This document shows, one piece after another, positions 1 to 7,073 of a stretch of DNA of 15,495 nucleotides. This stretch comes from Phycisphaerales bacterium. GTDB taxonomy: Bacteria > Planctomycetota > Phycisphaerae > SM23-33. A model generated the notes under the pieces. That model was given only the letters and a program-made list of their open reading frames with translations. It ran no database searches and was not told the origin of the DNA. Position 1 is the first letter of the stretch. Every line of letters begins with the position of its first letter. The stretch is from NCBI GenBank assembly GCA_003171235.1, contig PMYM01000006.1, forward strand, positions 1 to 15,495, read 5' to 3'. Position numbers and translations under genes: made by a program.

Positions 1-37
1 ATAATCGCTGTGGCACGACAATCCAGCAGGATTAGAC

Positions 38-66
38 TTGACAAAAGTGCCAAATGCTCGCAGACT
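38..66 (+). promoter_or_regulatory. Candidate sigma-70 promoter for the small Cys-rich peptide gene
   Basis: A perfect -35 hexamer TTGACA lies at 38-43. A weak -10 hexamer, CAGACT, follows at 61-66 after a 17-base spacer and matches three of six consensus positions. It sits about 40 bases before the start codon at 105. The perfect -35 and ideal spacing favour a real promoter, but the poor -10 leaves doubt. Confidence 0.4.
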
Positions 67-104
67 AAGGGGAGATCGATCCCATCTAACTAAGGGAGGT
101 ATGC

Positions 105-305
105 ATGAGCGTCAGTACTATGCTTGCAGGCCCGGAAATTCAGGACGCCCTTTTCGGCGAAGGGCAGGTCGCGACCATCACGGAAGACACTCAACCTCAG
201 ACTGATTGTCTTTGCACCTGCTCCTGCCGATCGTCTTCCGTCAAGGTAGGCAACGCCAATATGAACTCCGCCAATCTTTGGGCCGGCTCCATGCCCACAG
301 GATAG
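105..305 (+). CDS. Small Cys-rich peptide, possible RiPP precursor
   Basis: A 66-residue peptide starts at ATG 105 behind a strong Shine-Dalgarno run (AAGGGAGGT, 92-100, about 5 bases before the start). Residues 1-34 are mildly acidic and leader-like, ending in EDTQPQTD. Residues 35-41 are CLCTCSC, four cysteines at every second position, followed by a Ser/Asn-rich tail (RSSSVKVGN...). There is no signal peptide or membrane segment. Leader plus short Cys/Ser/Thr core is the layout of ribosomally made, post-translationally modified peptides, but I do not recognise a named family. No modification enzyme is visible in the window; one could lie upstream, off the edge. It could also be a metal-binding peptide or a chance ORF. 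The ribosome site and promoter-like sequence argue for a gene; the RiPP role is inference. Confidence 0.5.
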   Translation: MSVSTMLAGPEIQDALFGEGQVATITEDTQPQTDCLCTCSCRSSSVKVGNANMNSANLWAGSMPTG

Positions 306-792
306 AATTCGTCGGCAGCAAGCCCAAGGGGAGTTTTGCATTCTCGCGGGAACAACGGGCTTCGCGAATCGTTTCGACCCTGCCTTAGCTGTTCTTACGG
401 GAGCGGGTGTTATGCTGTGACAGTCGCATGGGAAGGGCTTACCCTGTGCTGGCTGCGCAGTCGTGGGTTGCCGTCGGACGACGACGGGGAGCGGCATTTT
501 TGCCGGCATTTCGCCTGGGCGAACTGGAACGAGCAATCCACCTTCGGAATTTGCCGTAATCAGCTACCCGCTCATTCATCAGCAGTTCTATCCCTATTAG
601 GAATCCCCCTCCCAACCGCCCCGCGCTTCTTAACCACCGGGTTGTTCCAAACAGGCTGATTAGCTCAGGTTTCTTCCCCTTCACGGACAGCACCATATCC
701 ACCCGGATCAGCTTGCCTGGGGGGAAGCCGTGTGGGCATGAAAGGCAGCTAAATTCAACCGTCTGTCACGTTCTACCGAGCACCTCCGGCGA
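306..792. other. Stretch without a convincing gene
   Basis: About 490 bases between the Cys-rich peptide gene and the 3' end of the anti-sigma gene. Several short open frames overlap on both strands, but none has a ribosome site, a recognisable domain or consistent codon use. A minus-strand frame around 640-765 reads like a protein fragment (…SCPHGFPPGKLIRVDM…) but lacks a plausible start and matches nothing I know. I see no clear terminator, RNA gene or repeat. It may hold decayed coding DNA. Confidence 0.4.
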
Positions 793-2022
793 TCACGGTG
801 GAGTTGCCGTCGATTGGCGCAACCTATCGGCCGGCACGTCCCTGATCTGCAAATCACCGTAGACGGCTCGGCAGGAGGCCGAGCCTGTCGGCCGCCACCA
901 GCAAACGATGGCGGAGGCGTCTCCGAGTTTTACTCCGGCGCCTGTATACTGCCACTGGCCGGCAGCACGCACCTGCTCGATAAACGCCAGGCCGCGCAGG
1001 CAGTCGCGATACGTTTTTCTGGCTTGATCGTCATCGATCTTCCCGTGCGTTACCGTTGGTATGGCGACGCCATGCCCGGTCTCAGGCACGACAGCAGTAC
1101 CTTCCGTATGGAGCACTAATCTCAGGATTGTCTGGGAATCCATGCCTGAGGGGAATGATCTGCCTCCCAATTGGGCGCAGATCCTCAGAAGCCCCACCAG
1201 AGACTCTTCCGACGGGCTGCGTGTATAGTCCTCCAACGTGTAGCCGGGAGGGGCTTGCAGGGCGAATTCCGAATCCGGAATCGAAAGGTTCCAGGAAAAG
1301 TTCTCCAGGACGGTGACAACCTCTCCCTCTTCCGCCCCCTGGCGCTTGACTTCAATCCGAACAGGCAATTCATCCTGTGGATCGACCCAGACCCGCATCG
1401 ACCCGTCTTGAAGGGTGACCTGGTAAAGCAGGGTTTCTCGGGAACCCAGTTTCTCTCGGCCAACCAGACGGCCGCCCGAGACGTCGGCGTTCTTCAACCG
1501 ATCAAGAGGATCGTCATCCACGCTGCCGGAGGACAGCGGGATCAGCCTGGCCGTCTTAGTGGCCGGAATCAGGGTTAAACCCATGTTCACACGGTGGTCC
1601 ATGACCTGGATTCTGCCGTCGGGCCTGGTCACTCGCGTGCTGCCTGGGCTTGACATCTGGACATGGAGTCTTGTTTCCGGGGAGGCAGGTGCGAGCAAGA
1701 TCTGGTCGAAGACAACCGTATTGGCCTGCCGGACGCGGCGGAGCACCTCGGCAAAATCGGCCGTCGCAGAGCTGACTCCTCCACCCAGCATCCACCATCC
1801 GGCGATTACCATCGCCACCGCGAGGGCCGCGATCGGCACCGTCCGCCACAGCCACCAGCGGATCGGCCGAGAAAAGCGGCTGGCGGCAGGCTTGGCAGCC
1901 TGTACCCGCATCGCCGCCTTCATACGGGAAAACAGCCTTTCCTCAAACCCCGGCGGCAGGCTGGTGTCCGGCCCGGAGGCCCCAAGCAGCTTTCCAAAGG
2001 CTTCTTCGTCATGCTTGTTCAT
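793..2022 (-). CDS. Membrane-anchored anti-sigma-like protein with LolA-like periplasmic domain
   Basis: A 409-residue protein. Residues 1-55 are cytoplasmic and charged, as in anti-sigma N-termini. Residues 61-79 form one membrane segment (PIAALAVAMVIAGWW core), preceded by Arg/Trp residues. The rest is extracytoplasmic, beginning with a stretch like the LolA/outer-membrane-lipoprotein-sorting fold common in planctomycete ECF operons (FAEVLRRVRQANTVVFDQ, then repeated beta-strand-like segments such as MRVWVDPQDELPVRIEV, to about residue 260). The C-terminal 150 residues are not assigned. It starts 8 bases after the sigma factor stop, with AGGGA about 7 bases before ATG, so the two are co-transcribed. 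By family precedent it would hold the sigma factor inactive at the membrane until an envelope signal arrives. The anti-sigma role is inferred from the pairing and topology; no zinc-binding HxxxCxxC motif is visible. Confidence 0.7.
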   Translation of the reverse strand: MNKHDEEAFGKLLGASGPDTSLPPGFEERLFSRMKAAMRVQAAKPAASRFSRPIRWWLWRTVPIAALAVAMVIAGWWMLGGGVSSATADFAEVLRRVRQANTVVFDQILLAPASPETRLHVQMSSPGSTRVTRPDGRIQVMDHRVNMGLTLIPATKTARLIPLSSGSVDDDPLDRLKNADVSGGRLVGREKLGSRETLLYQVTLQDGSMRVWVDPQDELPVRIEVKRQGAEEGEVVTVLENFSWNLSIPDSEFALQAPPGYTLEDYTRSPSEESLVGLLRICAQLGGRSFPSGMDSQTILRLVLHTEGTAVVPETGHGVAIPTVTHGKIDDDQARKTYRDCLRGLAFIEQVRAAGQWQYTGAGVKLGDASAIVCWWRPTGSASCRAVYGDLQIRDVPADRLRQSTATPP

Positions 2023-2030
2023 GGCGTTCC

Positions 2031-2540
2031 CTATAGTCTTAGGAGCTTTTGTCGCAACGCCGCGACCGTTCGCAGGAGCTCCACCCGAACAGTGACGTGC
2101 GCCATCCCCAGTACCTTTGCAATAGCCTTAGTCTCGAATCCCTCAAAGTACCGCAGCACGATTATAGCTTGTTGTCGCTCGGACAATTCCCTGATAGCCG
2201 CGTAGAGCACCGGCCAGTCCAGGCGTTCCAAACCGGGGGGTTCTTGCCCCGAGCTGCCTTGTCCAATCCCGGCCAAAGCCTCGCCGATCTGCTTCTGTCG
2301 CCTGGCGTTTCGAAGAAAATCAGCTATGACGTTGCTGGCGGTACCATAGAGCCAGTTACGGATTGCCTTTCGGCTCTTGCCCTTTAGCGAGGGATACCGC
2401 TCCACCAGCCGCAAGAAGACGGCCGAAGTCGCATCTTCCGCCAAATTCGTTACGAACAGCCGGCGCAAGCAATAAGCATAAATCTCCCTGACGGAAGACC
2501 CGTAAACCTCAGCAAGTTCCGCATCGTTGTCGCTAGACAC
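2031..2540 (-). CDS. ECF-type RNA polymerase sigma factor
   Basis: A 169-residue sigma-70 family protein with only regions 2 and 4. Region 2 spans about residues 8-80: AEDATSAVFLRLVERYPSL, the helix contacting core polymerase, then RNWLYGTASNVIADFLRNAR, the -10-binding helices. Region 4 spans about 115-165 (LSERQQAIIVLRYFEGF, then an HTH with KAIAKVLGMAHVTVRVELLR) and would bind the -35 element. Length and layout fit the extracytoplasmic-function group. The start is GTG at 2540; an in-frame TAA lies a few codons upstream, so little extension is possible. It is the first gene of a two-gene minus-strand operon with the anti-sigma-like protein 8 bases downstream. The target regulon is unknown. 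Confidence 0.85.
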   Translation of the reverse strand: MSSDNDAELAEVYGSSVREIYAYCLRRLFVTNLAEDATSAVFLRLVERYPSLKGKSRKAIRNWLYGTASNVIADFLRNARRQKQIGEALAGIGQGSSGQEPPGLERLDWPVLYAAIRELSERQQAIIVLRYFEGFETKAIAKVLGMAHVTVRVELLRTVAALRQKLLRL

Positions 2541-2616
2541 TGGTCGCCACAGTTAGCCCGATATCTCCCCGCGGCAATTTCAGTCTCTACCTATTTAAGG
2601 TGGAAAACCTGCCCGC

Positions 2617-2883
2617 ATGTTACAAGTTCCTGGAGAATATTATGCTTTTGCAGTGCTGGTGGTCGATCCGGTGATCTGCGGGCCTGCCGTTCCCCCTGGG
2701 CAGGCCCTCTCTCCTTGCACGCCGAACCGTCTCCGCGCCATGGGCCACCTGTTCGAGGCCGAAGACGAGTCGCAGGCATGGCCGGACCTGCACGACGCCA
2801 TCCGCGAGGTCCATAGCATTGGCTTACGTGTGCTGACGACAGGATGCCCGGTGTCCCTGGATTTCAAAACCAGCGTGGGATAA
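2617..2883 (+). CDS. Hypothetical small protein, possibly a remnant
   Basis: An open frame of 88 codons. The strongest support is an intrinsic terminator that begins 3 bases after its TAA stop, and the GC-rich third positions of its second half. An internal ATG at 2740 gives a 47-residue version (MGHLFEAEDESQAWPDLHDA…) which may be the better start. AAGGTGG lies upstream of 2617 but at a poor distance. It is divergent from the sigma factor gene, and the intervening 76 bases would hold both promoters. I recognise no domain. The terminator could instead serve a decayed gene whose 3' end this is. Confidence 0.35.
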   Translation: MLQVPGEYYAFAVLVVDPVICGPAVPPGQALSPCTPNRLRAMGHLFEAEDESQAWPDLHDAIREVHSIGLRVLTTGCPVSLDFKTSVG

Positions 2884-2886
2884 TGA

Positions 2887-2913
2887 GAAGAGGCCCAAAA
2901 GACGGGCCTTTTC
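2887..2913 (+). terminator. Intrinsic transcription terminator
   Basis: GAAGAGGCCC (2887-2896) pairs with GGGCCTTTTC (2904-2913) across a 7-base loop, giving a 10-bp stem with one G-U pair. The 3' arm contains a short T run (2909-2912). It lies directly after the stop codon at 2881-2883 and would end plus-strand transcription. Confidence 0.65.
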
Positions 2914-3170
2914 GCGTAGTGCAGTGCTGCACTGCCCCCCAGACTGCCACCTGAATCGTAATCCTCCAATTTCGAGCAAACGATTCCAGGACTATTTCGG
3001 GGACGTGTCTCATCCCGTCCGCCATCACGGTCTGACCGACAACCGCCCGCCCTTCCTGGCCACATGGTCCATCATGCGGACGAGCCGAGCGCCATGATCA
3101 AGCGCCGCGCCTCGCGTCCACTGGAAACAGACGATGCGACCCACTTCCGCGACTCATCTTCAAGGGTTGC
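2914..3170. other. Intergenic stretch with a short perfect palindrome
   Basis: About 260 bases between the terminator and the 3' end of the zinc-finger gene. A palindrome AGTGCAG-TG-CTGCACT lies at 2918-2933. No gene is convincing; a minus-strand frame running from about 3085 to 2890 reads without stops for some 65 codons but has no good start or known domain. Confidence 0.4.
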
Positions 3171-3557
3171 CTACGCTCGTACCCTCGCCAGGCGCAGCCG
3201 CTTAGCGATGTGCCGTAGCCTGGCATCGACCTCATGCTTCAGTCCGATGAGCTGCTCGATGCCCAGAGCCCTAACGTCCAGCCCGGCGGACGTGATAGCA
3301 GGGCGGCCAGGCTGACCAGCGGTCCTGCCGGCCTTCCAGGCCTTTACGCTCTTGCTGTGGGCAGCGCCGGCATGGCGGGCCAGGTGCATGGCGAACTTGA
3401 ACTTCCGCCCGCAGGTCGGGCAGGTGAATCCACCCTTGGCGCGACCGGCCTTGCCGGCCGCCTTGGCCCTTCGTTTGCGGCGATGCTGCTTGCCGAAATG
3501 GATTTTCAGTGCCAGGTCGTTCTTGAACTCTCTGTCACAGACTGAACACTTTGGCAT
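3171..3557 (-). CDS. Bacterial protein with two C2H2 zinc fingers
   Basis: A 128-residue basic protein with two classical C2H2 fingers. Finger 1 has C4-x2-C7-x12-H20-x4-H25 (CSVCDREFKNDLALKIH…); finger 2 has C46-x2-C49-x12-H62-x4-H67 (CPTCGRKFKFAMHLARH…). The linker is Arg/Lys/Ala/Gly-rich. After finger 2 comes a basic Gly/Arg stretch (KAGRTAGQPGRP) and a C-terminal helix (about 99-125, EQLIGLKHEVDARLRHIAKR) that could dimerise. AGGAG lies about 7 bases before the ATG, supporting the start at 3557. Classical C2H2 fingers are typical of eukaryotes; bacterial examples (Ros/MucR) use different spacing. DNA or RNA binding is likely, target unknown. It is transcribed divergently from the restriction operon, with about 270 bases between them, so it might bind that shared region, though nothing shows this. 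Confidence 0.75.
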   Translation of the reverse strand: MPKCSVCDREFKNDLALKIHFGKQHRRKRRAKAAGKAGRAKGGFTCPTCGRKFKFAMHLARHAGAAHSKSVKAWKAGRTAGQPGRPAITSAGLDVRALGIEQLIGLKHEVDARLRHIAKRLRLARVRA

Positions 3558-3737
3558 TTGTGTCTCCTAGGGGCAGGTAGAAGTGATTGTCCCACTCAGC
3601 TCGCAGGCGTCAAACTTCTTCTTGCGGAAGAGGTGGCTGCAGTCTACCACAGCCAAGCCGCAGCGTAATCCGAAAAGGTGCGACCACACCTGTCGCAGCC
3701 CCGCGCTAACTTGGAATCGAACAGGCCATGCCAACGT

Positions 3738-3767
3738 TTGACAGCATCTGGCAGTTGCGGTTATGAT
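3738..3767 (+). promoter_or_regulatory. Near-consensus promoter for the restriction operon
   Basis: The -35 hexamer TTGACA (3738-3743) is perfect. The -10 hexamer TATGAT (3762-3767) matches five of six positions, and the spacer is 18 bases. Transcription would start near 3774, about 55 bases before the first start codon at 3829. It is the best housekeeping promoter in the window. Confidence 0.7.
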
Positions 3768-3771
3768 CTCC

Positions 3772-3816
3772 GCCGCCCATCCTTGAGGTAAAAGGGGCGG
3801 CCAGTCTTGCGGGCGG
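3772..3816 (+). promoter_or_regulatory. Inverted/direct repeat in the operon leader, candidate operator or hairpin
   Basis: GCCGCCC (3772-3778) and GGGCGGC (3795-3801) are perfect inverted copies separated by 16 bases. A further GGGCGG occurs at 3811-3816. The block begins at the predicted transcription start and ends just before the ribosome site of the HTH gene. It could be an operator for the HTH protein or an RNA stem affecting translation. Confidence 0.4.
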
Positions 3817-3828
3817 AGAGGATTGCGC

Positions 3829-4029
3829 ATGGCCAAGCCAACCGACGCGGTGTTGACCATCGGCGAGTTAGCCGAGTACATGAAACTGTCGAAATCGACC
3901 CTTTACCACTTCGCACGCAACGGCAAGGTGCCCGGCGTCAAGGTCGGCCGTCACTGGCGGTTCCACAAGGCGGCCATCGATGAGTGGATGCGCAAGGGCG
4001 GCCGATTCACAATCGGCGGCAAGGAGTAG
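3829..4029 (+). CDS. Excisionase/MerR-type helix-turn-helix protein
   Basis: A 66-residue protein matching the HTH_17/excisionase DNA-binding family: LTIGELAEYMKLSKSTLYHF is the helix-turn-helix, and GKVPGVKVGRHWRFHKAAIDEWM is the wing and final helix with the usual R-W-R-F signature. ATG 3829 is preferred to the TTG two codons earlier because GGAGAGGA sits 7 bases before it. It opens the restriction operon, 9 bases before hsdM and behind the promoter at 3738. Position suggests it controls expression of the operon, as controller proteins do in other restriction loci. Excisionase-type proteins also help recombinases, so a role in mobility is possible, although the only recombinase here is a serine type 10 kb away. 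Confidence 0.8.
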   Translation: MAKPTDAVLTIGELAEYMKLSKSTLYHFARNGKVPGVKVGRHWRFHKAAIDEWMRKGGRFTIGGKE

Positions 4030-4038
4030 GACCGCAGA

Positions 4039-6093
4039 ATGGAAAACGGACAACTCAACTGGATCGCCAGCTTCATCTGGAACATCGCCGATGATGTTCT
4101 CCGCGACATCTACGTCCGCGGCAAATACCGCGACGTGATTCTGCCGATGACCGTCATTCGCCGCCTGGACGCCCTTCTGGAGCCCACCAAGCAGGCCGTC
4201 TTGAAGATGAACGAGCAGCTCGACAGGGCCAAGATCGCCAACAAACACGCGGCCCTGTGTCAGACCGCTGGCCAAGCCTTCTATAATGCATCCTCCTTCA
4301 CGCTCCGTGACCTCAAGGCCCGCGCCAAGCAGCAGCAACTCAAGGCCGACTTCGAGGCGTTCATGGACGGCTTCTCGCCCAATGTTTAGGAAATCCTGGA
4401 GAAGTTCAAGTTCCGCAACCAGATTCCGACCCTCGTCGAGGCCGACATCCTCGGCAGTCTGATCGAGAAGTACCTGGATTCCTCCATCAACCTCAGTCCG
4501 AAACCGGTGCTCGACGTCGATGGCAAGGAGCGCCTGCCCGGCCTGGACAACCACGCTATGGGCACGATCTTTGAGGAGCTTATCCGCCGGTTCAACGAAG
4601 AGAATAACGAAGAGGCCGGCGAGCACTTCACGCCCCGCGATGTAATCAAGCTTATGGCCAACCTGATCTTCTTGCCGGTGGCCGGCCAGATTGAGTCGGG
4701 CACGTATCTCGTCTACGATGGCGCGTGCGGTACAGGCGGCATGTTGACGCTCGCAGAGTCAACCCTAGCCCGCCTGGCCGCCGAACACGGTAAGGACGTG
4801 TCCATCCACCTTTTCGGCCAGGAATGCCAGCCTGAGACTTACGCCATCACGAAGGCCGACCTGCTGCTCAAAGGCGAAGGCGATGAAGCTGAGAACATGA
4901 AGTACGGCTCGACGCTCTCCGCCGATGCCTTCCCGGCCCGCGAATTCGACTTCATGCTCTCCAACCCACCTTACGGCAAGAGCTGGAAGTCGGACCTGGA
5001 ACGGATGGGCGGAAAGGACGGCATCTCCGACCCTCGCTTCACCGTCCAGCATGGTGGCGACGAACTGAGCCTCGTCACGCGCTCCAGCGACGGCCAGCTT
5101 CTGTTCCTGGCCAACAAGCTGGCCAAGATGAAACACAACACACCGCTGGGCAGTCGCATCACCGAGGTCCACAATGGCTCGTCGCTGTTCACCGGCGATG
5201 CCGGCCAAGGCGAGAGCAACATTCGCCGTTGGATCATCGAGAACGATTGGCTGGAAGCCATCATCGCGCTGCCGCTGAACATGTTCTACAACACCGGCAT
5301 CGCTACCTATATCTGGGTTCTCACCAACCGCAAGCCCGAGGCCCGCAAGGGCAAGGTGCAGTTGGTCGATGCCACGGGCATCTTCCAGTCGCTGCGCAAG
5401 AACCTCGGCAAGAAAAATTGCGAGTTCTCGGACCAGCAGGTTCAGCAGATCACGGAGATGTTCCTGGCGTTCCAGGAAAACGAACAGTCCAAGGTGTTCC
5501 CCAATGAGGTATTCGGCTACTGGAAGATCACGGTCGAGCGCCCGTTGCGTTTGGCAACGCACGCCCCGGCCGAGAAGGTCGCCGCCTTCAAGAAGGCCGC
5601 GGACAAGAAGCTGCATCAGCCGGCCGACTTGCTCATGGGCATCGCGGGCGGCGCCCAGCCGCACAAGGACTTCAACGTCGTGCGGCAGCGTTTCGAGGCA
5701 GCACTGAAGAAGATGGACCTGAAGCTCAAGCCTGCCGACCTAAAGGCCATCTACGCCGCGTTCACGGCCAAGGACGAGACGGCCGAGCCCGTCATCAAAA
5801 AGAAGACCAAGGACGCCGTGGAATACGAGCCTGACTCGGACCTGCGCGACACCGAACAAGTGCCGCTGCTGGAGGAAGGCGGTATCGAGGCGTTCTTCCA
5901 GCGGGAAGTGCTCCCCCACGTGCCCGATGCCTGGATCGACCACGACAAGACGCAGATCGGCTACGAGATTTCCTTCACTCGGCACTTCTACAAGCCGACG
6001 CCGCTGCGGTCCCTAGAGGAGATCAAAACCGACCTTCAGGCTCTCCAAAAGGAATCTGAGGGCCTGCTGGAACAGATCATGGGGGGCGAATAA
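4039..6093 (+). pseudogene. hsdM: Type I restriction-modification methyltransferase HsdM, interrupted by an in-frame amber codon
   Basis: The frame runs 684 codons apart from one TAG at 4387-4389 (codon 117). Codons 1-116 are the HsdM N-terminal helical domain (MENGQLNWIASFIWNIADDV…). After the TAG the frame resumes with EILEKFKFRNQIPTL, as expected of HsdM. CAG (Gln) to TAG is a single-base change and Gln fits there. The catalytic domain has SAM motif I DGACGTGG (codons 227-234) and adenine-methylation motif IV NPPYG (309-313). With HsdS it would methylate adenine in the target site. TAGGA lies 7 bases before ATG 4039. Without readthrough, only a 116-residue fragment is made; a downstream product could start at GTG 4507 but would lack part of the N-terminal domain. 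No other lesion is visible, so the change is recent, suppressed, programmed or a sequencing error. Confidence 0.88.
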
Positions 6094-6095
6094 TC

Positions 6096-7073
6096 ATGGT
6101 CGAGCCTGGGACATCACCAGCCTTTATCCAATGGCGCATTCATTCTTGGCGGGCAGCTGTTGAGCTTGCGAGCCATATGCACGGTTGGCTCTACCGGGGA
6201 CATGCCAACGAAGGCTGGGGACTGACCACTTCGCTGGAACGCACGGCTAAACAGTATAACTGCCCTGAGATCACTCTTGGAGAGCAAGAGGAGGAAATTC
6301 TCAATCAATTCAAGAGACAGGCCCATCAGCACATCGCCAGCCCGCCGGGACGCGAGGAGAACGTAGAGTGGCTGTCTTTGATTCAGCATCACGGCGGACC
6401 AACACGTCTTCTGGATTTCACAAGCTCCTTCTACGTTGGTGCGTTCTTTGCCATGGAAGATGCAGTCGGTAACGCTGTAGTGTGGGCAATCAACCGGCAG
6501 CACCTTGATAACCATCTTATGAACCTTACCGATCAGCCCGAACTGGCCGACCACGATCCCACTGTTCGAACGTCAGCTGTCAGAGCGGCAGAAAGATGTA
6601 TTCGGCCTTCTACTCCCAGGGCAATGCAAGAACTGGGGGATGCGTTAAATGCCGAAAGGCCACAGCAATGGGAACCCGATCCTGTTATCGGAGCTCCAAA
6701 CGTCCTGGCAGTTAAGCCTTGGCGACTGAATCAGCGAATGATCATCCAGCAGGGATGGTTTCTGTTCCCGACTTCACTGGACGCTTCCTTTCAGCACAAC
6801 CTTTGTGGCGCGCTAGGAGTCCCGGGACAAGAGTTGCCCGCCAAGACGCCGAAGACCAATCTAACCGAGATCAAGGAATTGCTTAGTAATCCGGAAAGCA
6901 ACCTGGCCATTCTGAAGATGGTTTTCCCACGAGATGTACATCTGGATGCAATGCGCGACCTCCAGCGGATGAACATTACCGCAGCCACGCCCTTCCCCGG
7001 TCTGGACGGCTTCGCACGCAGCCTGCGTTTTTCACTCCGTATTTTCGATGATCTGGCGGAGGCGGAGCGATGA
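6096..7073 (+). CDS. FRG domain-containing protein
   Basis: A 325-residue protein with the FRG domain: YRG at residues 33-35 in GWLYRGHANEGWGLTTSLER, then QHHGGPTRLLDFT (about 97-109) followed by SFYVGAFFAMED. These two blocks define the family, named after its F-R-G triplet. FRG proteins often sit in phage-defence or mobile regions; their biochemical activity is not firmly known to me, and nucleotide binding or transfer has been suggested. The gene starts 2 bases after hsdM and overlaps hsdS by 4 bases (ATGA), so it is translated with the restriction subunits. Sampled GC (52% at 6421-6480) is below hsdM (65% at 5341-5400), suggesting a separate origin. It could act as an abortive effector or modulate the enzyme; both are inference. 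Confidence 0.8.
   Translation: MVEPGTSPAFIQWRIHSWRAAVELASHMHGWLYRGHANEGWGLTTSLERTAKQYNCPEITLGEQEEEILNQFKRQAHQHIASPPGREENVEWLSLIQHHGGPTRLLDFTSSFYVGAFFAMEDAVGNAVVWAINRQHLDNHLMNLTDQPELADHDPTVRTSAVRAAERCIRPSTPRAMQELGDALNAERPQQWEPDPVIGAPNVLAVKPWRLNQRMIIQQGWFLFPTSLDASFQHNLCGALGVPGQELPAKTPKTNLTEIKELLSNPESNLAILKMVFPRDVHLDAMRDLQRMNITAATPFPGLDGFARSLRFSLRIFDDLAEAER

Noticed and set aside
90..536. Long minus-strand open frame over the Cys-rich peptide gene
   Set aside because: It has no ribosome site or domain, is low-complexity in places and is antisense to the better supported gene.
336..659. Plus-strand 107-codon open frame, and an adjoining frame at 206-388 continuing past a TAG to about 559
   Set aside because: Neither has a ribosome site, recognisable fold or coherent codon use.
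640..765. Minus-strand protein-like segment with SCPHGFPPGK
   Set aside because: An in-frame stop lies just upstream, there is no plausible start, and it does not match a family I can name.
2890..3085. Minus-strand frame of about 65 codons without stops across the palindrome and terminator
   Set aside because: It runs through the terminator stem, lacks a ribosome site and has no known domain.
4765..5664. Long minus-strand open frame opposite hsdM
   Set aside because: It is antisense to conserved methyltransferase sequence; GC-rich codons commonly leave the opposite strand open.
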